A DNA stretch of 57,109 bases from a virus, in the IMG/VR virus record IMGVR_UViG_3300047300_000237, positions 1 to 57,109 of that record; one strand, 5' to 3'. This document shows, one piece after another, positions 50,614 through 57,109 of the stretch. The translations under genes and the position numbers were made by a program. The notes beneath the pieces are model-generated. The model saw only the letters and a list, made by a program, of their open reading frames with translations. It did not search any database and was not told the DNA's origin. Positions within the stretch are counted from its first letter, which is position 1, and each line of letters starts with the position of its first letter.

Positions 50614-51338
50614 AGTTATATGTAAATGGTTGTAGTTTTGCATATGGTATTGGTATCGAACGCTACAATCCTGGTAAAATGCAAGAGGTATATGAAAAGT
50701 GTGAAGCCAAGAGGTTCTCTAAGCAACTAGCCGATGCGTGGGGTTGGGAAGAAATGAACGTGGCTATCCCAGGTTCTTCAAATTCTCGTATTGCCCGTCG
50801 GGCTTTTATTGATATTCAAAAGCATCGTCCAGAACGTGCTATCATTGTTTGGTCTGATCCTTCTCGGTTCGAGTTCACCGACTACCGTGACGAACCGTAC
50901 GGTTTTAATGCAGATGCATTACAACTTCGCGGGTCATCTATTGATTTTGACGATATTCCCCGTTCTACCAAGAAAGCGTTGAAGGTTTACTACGAGCATC
51001 TATCGTCGTATCATTCGGATCTCCAGAAGACCTTATACCATGTAGCAACCATCAAGAACCTATGCGATTCGCTGAATATTCCGTGTGTGCAGATGTGGTT
51101 TAGAAATGCATGTATTGAAAACGCATTGAAGCGAGGCTTGCAGACCCGGCGACAAGCAACCAGAGATACACTAGACGAATACATTGACTACTTGGAAAAC
51201 GATCCTAATATCTTTCTGTTCAATCAAGAGCGCACCTTTGAGGCTCTAGGACATAATCTTCTGTGTCCATGGGACGATCATCCAAGTGAACAAGCACATA
51301 TTCATGTGGCCGACTGGTTCAAGGAATATTTCGAATAA
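50610..51338 (+). CDS. SGNH/GDSL hydrolase-like protein
   Basis: 242 residues from ATG 50610. YVNGCSFAYGIG near residue 4 carries the nucleophile block (GCSF for GDS), GSSNSRI the Asn block, and DDHPSEQAH near the end the Asp and His of the catalytic dyad. The enzyme could be an esterase or deacetylase acting on surface glycans. It overlaps the previous gene by 4 nt. Confidence 0.75.
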   Translation: MKLYVNGCSFAYGIGIERYNPGKMQEVYEKCEAKRFSKQLADAWGWEEMNVAIPGSSNSRIARRAFIDIQKHRPERAIIVWSDPSRFEFTDYRDEPYGFNADALQLRGSSIDFDDIPRSTKKALKVYYEHLSSYHSDLQKTLYHVATIKNLCDSLNIPCVQMWFRNACIENALKRGLQTRRQATRDTLDEYIDYLENDPNIFLFNQERTFEALGHNLLCPWDDHPSEQAHIHVADWFKEYFE

Positions 51339-51340
51339 AT

Positions 51341-51640
51341 ATGTTTATGATAGAAAACCCATATGATCCTCACCGTCGCCTAACGACAAGAGAACGCAAA
51401 GAAAAGCGCGTTTCTTTGATGGAAGATGTTGATGACTATATCCAAGAAATCATCATGTATTGCGATGACGAAGAAGACCTCATCGCTCTAGGATCCCTCC
51501 TTCAAGTTCTATCCAAGAATGTTCTAACTTCGGTCATGGACAAGGGTGATTGGCGCCACGTAATCGACAAGTTTACCAAAGATGTCGAGAGGCACCAAAC
51601 ACCCACAGATACGCTGGAGATGATTCGCAAACACCTGTAA
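51341..51640 (+). CDS. Hypothetical protein, 99 residues
   Basis: Basic N-terminus (PHRRLTTRERKEKR), acidic helical remainder. Not recognised. An AATAAATA element overlaps its ATG. Confidence 0.68.
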   Translation: MFMIENPYDPHRRLTTRERKEKRVSLMEDVDDYIQEIIMYCDDEEDLIALGSLLQVLSKNVLTSVMDKGDWRHVIDKFTKDVERHQTPTDTLEMIRKHL

Positions 51641-54600
51641 AGGAGTATATTATGACGGAAGACAGTGTTAGAAATCGTATTCGATCACTAGAACTAAAGC
51701 ACAAAGAACAAGAAGACTCCCTAGCAGAATGCTACAGGCGCCCTCAGACACCAGAATGGCTGATCAACACCATCAAGCGCCGCAAACTCAAACTAAAAGA
51801 TGAAATTGAAAGACTAAAAAATGAACATAGCCTTGGCTAATTGGTTTATTGACAATTGTATCAAAGGCTTTGTCTTTGCTGCATTTGTAGCAGCAACCAA
51901 ATTTTTCGTTGACGGTGAACATATTGGTAATCACGCTTTTATCGCATGGTGGATAGCGGCTATCGTTCTCGTTACAGTAACTCGCATTCTAGATGCGTTA
52001 CACCGTGCAAATCTCATTATGGAGGCCATGAATAAACATGACAATTAATACTCAAATCTTTTACAGTGATATGACCAGTGATATGGAAACTGAGGCTGGC
52101 GAAAGCACTCTCAATTGTAACATTTACATTGATGCACAAGGCGTTATGCCGTCTGAAAAGGCTGCTATCAAGAAGGTATTGGACCAGGCATATAAGGATA
52201 TCAGGGCCGCGCTCTATGCCAAACAGATGTAGAATTGACAACGATCATTGGCAGCATGTAGGTAAGATTTACTTTGTGCATGAAGCCAAGACCCGGGAAA
52301 ACTCCACTGCGGTGGAGTTGACCCTCGAAGATGATCACGGTAACATTTTAACCACAGTAGTGGCTAATCACCAAATCGAATGGATTGAAGATAACGCTTG
52401 ACTTTTGGTCGCGAATCGCTTATAGTCAATCTGTAAGCGAAAGAGGTTATGATGCAAATCAACGTTATTGGTATGGTTGGAAAGCGGGCTGAGAAAGCCA
52501 AGTTGATCGAGGCTACTGAGTTTTTTGCTGCCAAACTGATGGACCCTCGCATGGTCCGCAACCTGGTGATCGACCTTGAGATCCGCAAGAACCTAGATGT
52601 TCAAGGTGAATGCGTCGATGAAGACGGCTGCCGTAACCCTCGGTTCTTCACCATTGCCCTCAAGCACCAAGATGATCTGGACGAGATGATCAAGACCCTA
52701 GCACATGAAATGGTCCACGTCAAGCAACATGCCAAGAACGAGTTGCAGAGCGGCATCATGGTCGCCGCCCGCGGTGGCTTGAAGATGCACAGCAAGTGGA
52801 AGGGTGAAATCTGGAAGCCCAAGGCGCGTCAAGACGCCTACTACGATAGCCCGTGGGAGATTGAAGCCTACGGAATGGAAGTCGGCCTGTTCGCCAAGTG
52901 GCAGGCCACGCAAAAGGCAGAATATCAGGCTCAACTGGCTGATAGCCTTGCAAACATTTTTGAGTAATGAGACAATGAGTAATAGATTCCTAATCAGTGA
53001 TACCCATTTCGGTCATACCAATACGTGGCAGAAGTTCACTCTGCCCGATGGTAATCCGTTGCGTCCGTTCACCTCTACCGAAGAGATGGATGAGACGATG
53101 GTAGATAACTGGAACCGAGTGGTGCGTCCCAAGGATACAGTGTATCATCTTGGTGACGTAGTGATCGCCCGACGCAATCTGGAAACAGTGAAGCGCCTGA
53201 ATGGGCGGAAGATCCTTATTCGTGGAAACCATGACATTTTCAGGGATAAGGACTACTACGAAGCAGGATTCGAACAGATCCATGGCGTTCGCGTGTTTGT
53301 GGACAAGTTCATTCTGTCTCATATTCCACTGCATCCAGACTGTGTGGGTGAGCGGTTCAAGCGAAACGTTCATGGTCACCTACATGGCAATCGGATCATG
53401 CAAAGAGTGTTTAATCATTCGGATGATCCAGAAGATTGGGGAAGTCCGTTTGGCGATCTACGTATCGATCCTCGCTATCTGTCGGTGTGCGTGGAGCAGA
53501 TTAACTTCACTCCCGTTTCTTTTGATGAGGTTGAAAATATGACTTGACATAATGGCACATCCTGCTATTGTGAGTAAGTCGTTTGAAAGAAAGATAACAA
53601 TGAAATTGATTCTTACGGACTGTGATGGTGTTCTCCTAGACTGGAACGCCACGTTTATTGAGTGGATGGCCCTCCAGGGTTATCAAGAAGTTCGCACGGA
53701 TGTCTATGGCATCAACGAACGCTACGGCATTGACAAGAAGAAGAGCAAGGAACTGGTCCGCGAGTTCAACGAGAGCGCAGCTATTGGGTTCTTGAAGCCA
53801 TTCCGTGACGCCCTTTACTACGTTCGGCGCATGTATGAAGAGCAGGGCTATCGGTTCCGTGTGATTACCAGCCTGAGCAAGGACCCATGGGCAGTTAAGG
53901 CGCGTGAAGCAAACCTTAAGCAGTTCTTTGGTGATGCCATTGAGAGCGTCATTTGTCTTGACTGTGGTGCCGACAAGGACGAAGCACTTGCTCCCTATAA
54001 GGACAGCGGCCTGTTCTGGATTGAAGATAAGCCCGAGAACGTTGAGGCTGGGCTAAAGGTTGGTCTCCGTGGCATTCTGATCGATCACGAACATAACGCC
54101 AACACCATGGTCAATGTTGGTGGCAAGCTGGCGTTTCGTGCTGAAACGTGGGCAGACATTTACGATGTGGTAAAGGGTCGTTGATATATAAATAGACGCA
54201 ATAAGGAGTCTATTATATGCTATCATTTGCCGCTTTTCTATCTTTGGTTGAAGAAGTCCTAGACGAGGGTCTTCATGATCAAGCCCGCCGCAAGGTTATC
54301 TTCCTAGCAGGTGGTCCTGGTTCGGGTAAGTCTTATGTATCAAAGAAGACTACGCATGGTCTTGGCTTCAAGCATGTCAACTCGGATGACCTATTCGAGA
54401 AGGGTATGAAGAAGCACGGTATGGCAGCAACTCCTGAGAATATCTATTCCAAGAAGGGTCAAGAGATTCGCGCCCATGCCAAGGAACTAACTAAGAAGCG
54501 TGAACACCACTACACCAAGGGTCGCCTCGGCATGGTTATTGATGGCACCGGTAAAGACCCAGAGAAGATCAAGCGCCACTCAGAGCGTCTCCGTAAGATG

Positions 54601-57109
54601 GGCTACGATACACACATGGTATTCGTAAACACCTCACTGGAAACAGCCCAGAAGCGCAATGCCCAGCGCGAACGTTCGCTGCCCACACATGAAGTAGAAA
54701 AGATGCACCGTCAGGTTCAAAGTAACCTCGGTCACTTCCAGAAGCACTTCGGTCGCGAACACATGCATATTGTGGACAATGACCATGCAGACGAACATGC
54801 CCTGCACCAGGTCCACAAGCACATTCGTAAGATTGCCCAGTCGGAAGTTCGTAATCCTATCGGCAAGAGAGAAGACGCCGCTCACCAAAAATAACCGCTT
54901 GACATTTCGGTCGAATCTGCTACATTTAGAAAGTAGTCAGTGAGAGAAAGTGATTCGAAATGCTCCAAGTTGCCCTCGACCTCGTTGTGATCCACGAAGA
55001 ACTCCCTGTTCGGGTGTGGTACGTTGAACCCCGCGAGAAGGTCTGGCTGGTCAAGCCCGATGGGGTCATGAAGTTGTTTCCTGTCGAAGAAGTTCTGGCG
55101 ATGCCCGTTGCTCCTGCTGCCCTTGCTGCTGGGGCTTTTGCCGCTACGAAATAATCGCTTGACATTTGGTCGCGAATCGAGTATATTATAAAAGTAGTCA
55201 GTGAGAAAGGTGATTTGTTATGGCTTATATGTGTCAGAGTGAGAAGGCCCGTCTGGCCCCGAAGATCAAGTCGATCCTCAAGAAGTATGGTATGAAGGGG
55301 TCGCTTGCGGTTCGCAACTACAGCACCCTGGTTCTCAACCTTAAAGAAGGTCCTCTTGACCTCGCTGATCCTGAGCGTGGTTACAGTCAGGTCAATATGT
55401 ATTGGCTTGCTGATAACTATCAGGGCAAGGAACTTGCCTTCCTTCAGGAAATCAAGGCTGCTATGAACGATGGCAACCATGATAACAGCAACGCCATGAT
55501 CGATTACTTCGATGTTGGTTGGTACGTCAACGTCAACGCTGGTCAGTGGGACAAGCCTTACAAGAAGGTAGCATAATGTATACTGTGGAAGAAACACTTG
55601 ATCAGATTAACCGACTCGATGGTTGGGGTGAACTCCTCGACACCTGGTCGGTCGAGGATCGCACCGCAATCGTGTGGAACGAAGAGGTAGAAGACAAGCA
55701 GGGCAATGGTACTTGGCGTACCTCGTATGTTGTTCGATACTGGGAGAACAACGAGTGGATCGATACTCGGTCGTTCTACACCGAAGACGCGGCTCTTGAC
55801 TTCGCCCGTGATTTTGTCAACGGGCCGCATCGCCTGCCTTATCCCACGGATTGATCATGGCTTTCTCTAATGAAGATGTAACGAAGATCGGCGCCATCAA
55901 GAGGCTCATCCGTAATCGCCTTGAATTGTTTGATGACCAACTTCCTAAGCATGTCACTCAATATTTGAAAGACGGTATTATCACAGGTGGGGCATTTGCC
56001 TCCCTGTGGCATCATGAAGAGCCTAAGGACTGGGACTTCTATTTCAACGATAGTAATATGATGTCCAATTTTCAGGCTCTTGTATATAATACCAGTCCCA
56101 ACAGCATGATGATGGATCATGTCAAGGACGCTGGACCATACTTCAAGCAGACACAGATTGATGGCAAGTTGGTTACCGCTAATGCGGTGACATTCAAATG
56201 TGGTCTCCAGATGATCATCATGGCTACGGCCAATCACCGCAAGTATTTCGATTTTGTCCATTGTATGCCATACTATGACTACAACAAGGATGAATTGCGG
56301 GTCAGTCCTCAGCAACTGGACTCCATCAAGCGTAAGCAGATTATCAAGAACCCTAATTTCAAGGGCACACCGAAGCCGTTTCGGGTAGAGAAGTATCTTG
56401 ATCGCGGCTGGGGTCTATTGACAGAAACCGCTTGACATTTCCTACGAATCTGCTATTGTAAGAATATAGAGTGAAAAGGAGATAGTTATGCGAGTCGAAC
56501 CTGTTGGTCTGAATATCCAGGGCGTTGTGAGCCAGATTTGTGATTTCTTGGCTTATGTCGGTGACTTTTATGCCGATGGTGGTCTTTACGATATGGGTGC
56601 TACCTCGCGCCAGATTGTTGATGCCTTCGACATTTACGCCAAGCGCGTTGGTTATGAGAACCTCGCACTAGATTCGGTCGACCGTGAAGGCGTCCGTGAT
56701 GTTATGATTGAACTCTTTGGATTGAAGTTTCCCCATGAAGCATAAGTGGATTGAACAACTAAACGAGTCCGACAGCCGCCTGCATAAGGAAGATGTTCTT
56801 ATGCGGGCCCTGGCTGCAAAGGACCATATTTTCCTCAACGGTCTGCGGATCTGTTATAATCCGTATATCACTTTTGGTGTGAAGCAGATACCGTCAACGG
56901 AGAGCATCACTGGTGCACCTAATCCGTATGAGGAGTTTGAAGACCTGCTTACCAACCTGATGATCCGTCAGTTGACTGGTAATGCGGCTCGGGATGCCAT
57001 TCTTGGTCTGTCACTCAAGTTTGACAGTGACGAATGGAATCTGTTCCTTGCTCCTATCCTGCGCCGTGATATGCGGTGCGGTATCAGTGAGAAGACCATC
57101 AACAAAATC

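Overview
The window is a piece of a large T4-superfamily (myovirus) phage genome. Every recognisable gene lies on the + strand. The T4 core replication set is present: gp43 polymerase, UvsX, gp41 helicase, gp61 primase, RNase H and the start of a gp30-like ligase. With it come the nucleotide genes nrdA, nrdC, nrdB, thyX, dCMP deaminase and MazG. T4-type late promoters (TATAAATA) and N-terminal peptides like the T4 capsid-targeting sequence strengthen the placement. The host is probably an alphaproteobacterium. This is inferred from a GapR/DUF2312 protein, a DUF465 protein, a Coq4 homologue and an alphaproteobacterial-looking tRNA-Arg(ACG) anticodon arm.

Layout. 1-5.1 kb: replication and recombination (43, uvsX, 41). 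5.1-16.6 kb: a late block opened by TATAAATA sites. It holds putative packaged or virion proteins, a holin/Rz/Rz1 cassette, a Dps-like ferritin, an M15-GH19 endolysin and a 57-residue EF-hand protein. 16.6-30.1 kb: primase and nucleotide metabolism, RNase H, two nucleotidyltransferase-type genes, an SDR epimerase and a SpeD-like AdoMet decarboxylase. 30.2-37.1 kb: an RNA region with about 30 tRNA or tRNA-like genes that, with the tRNA-Arg at 5.1 kb, cover all 20 amino acids and include an initiator tRNA. Several inverted-repeat-bounded non-coding elements sit between the tRNAs. One is a stretch of about 0.9 kb that looks like a giant ornate RNA of the GOLLD/ROOL kind. 37.1-43.7 kb: a tightly overlapping operon with a glycosyltransferase, Coq4-like protein, QueC-like PP-loop enzyme, B12-type radical SAM enzyme, sulfotransferase-like protein and twitch-type radical SAM enzyme. 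It looks like a biosynthetic pathway of unknown product. 43.7-57.1 kb: many small early-type genes, often behind a recurring promoter and leader cassette, plus a DruA-like protein, AAA ATPase, SprT-like protease, phosphoesterase, HAD phosphatase, a kinase under a late promoter, and the 5' end of the ligase gene.

How it fits together. Host-type promoters (TTGACA-like, 16-17 nt, TATAAT-like) drive early or middle genes and the tRNA region. Late promoters drive virion and lysis genes. The tRNA and RNA region probably supports translation after host takeover. The radical SAM operon may make a modified nucleotide, a glycan or a quinone-related metabolite; the sequence does not say which. All family assignments come from reading motifs by eye, without database searches.
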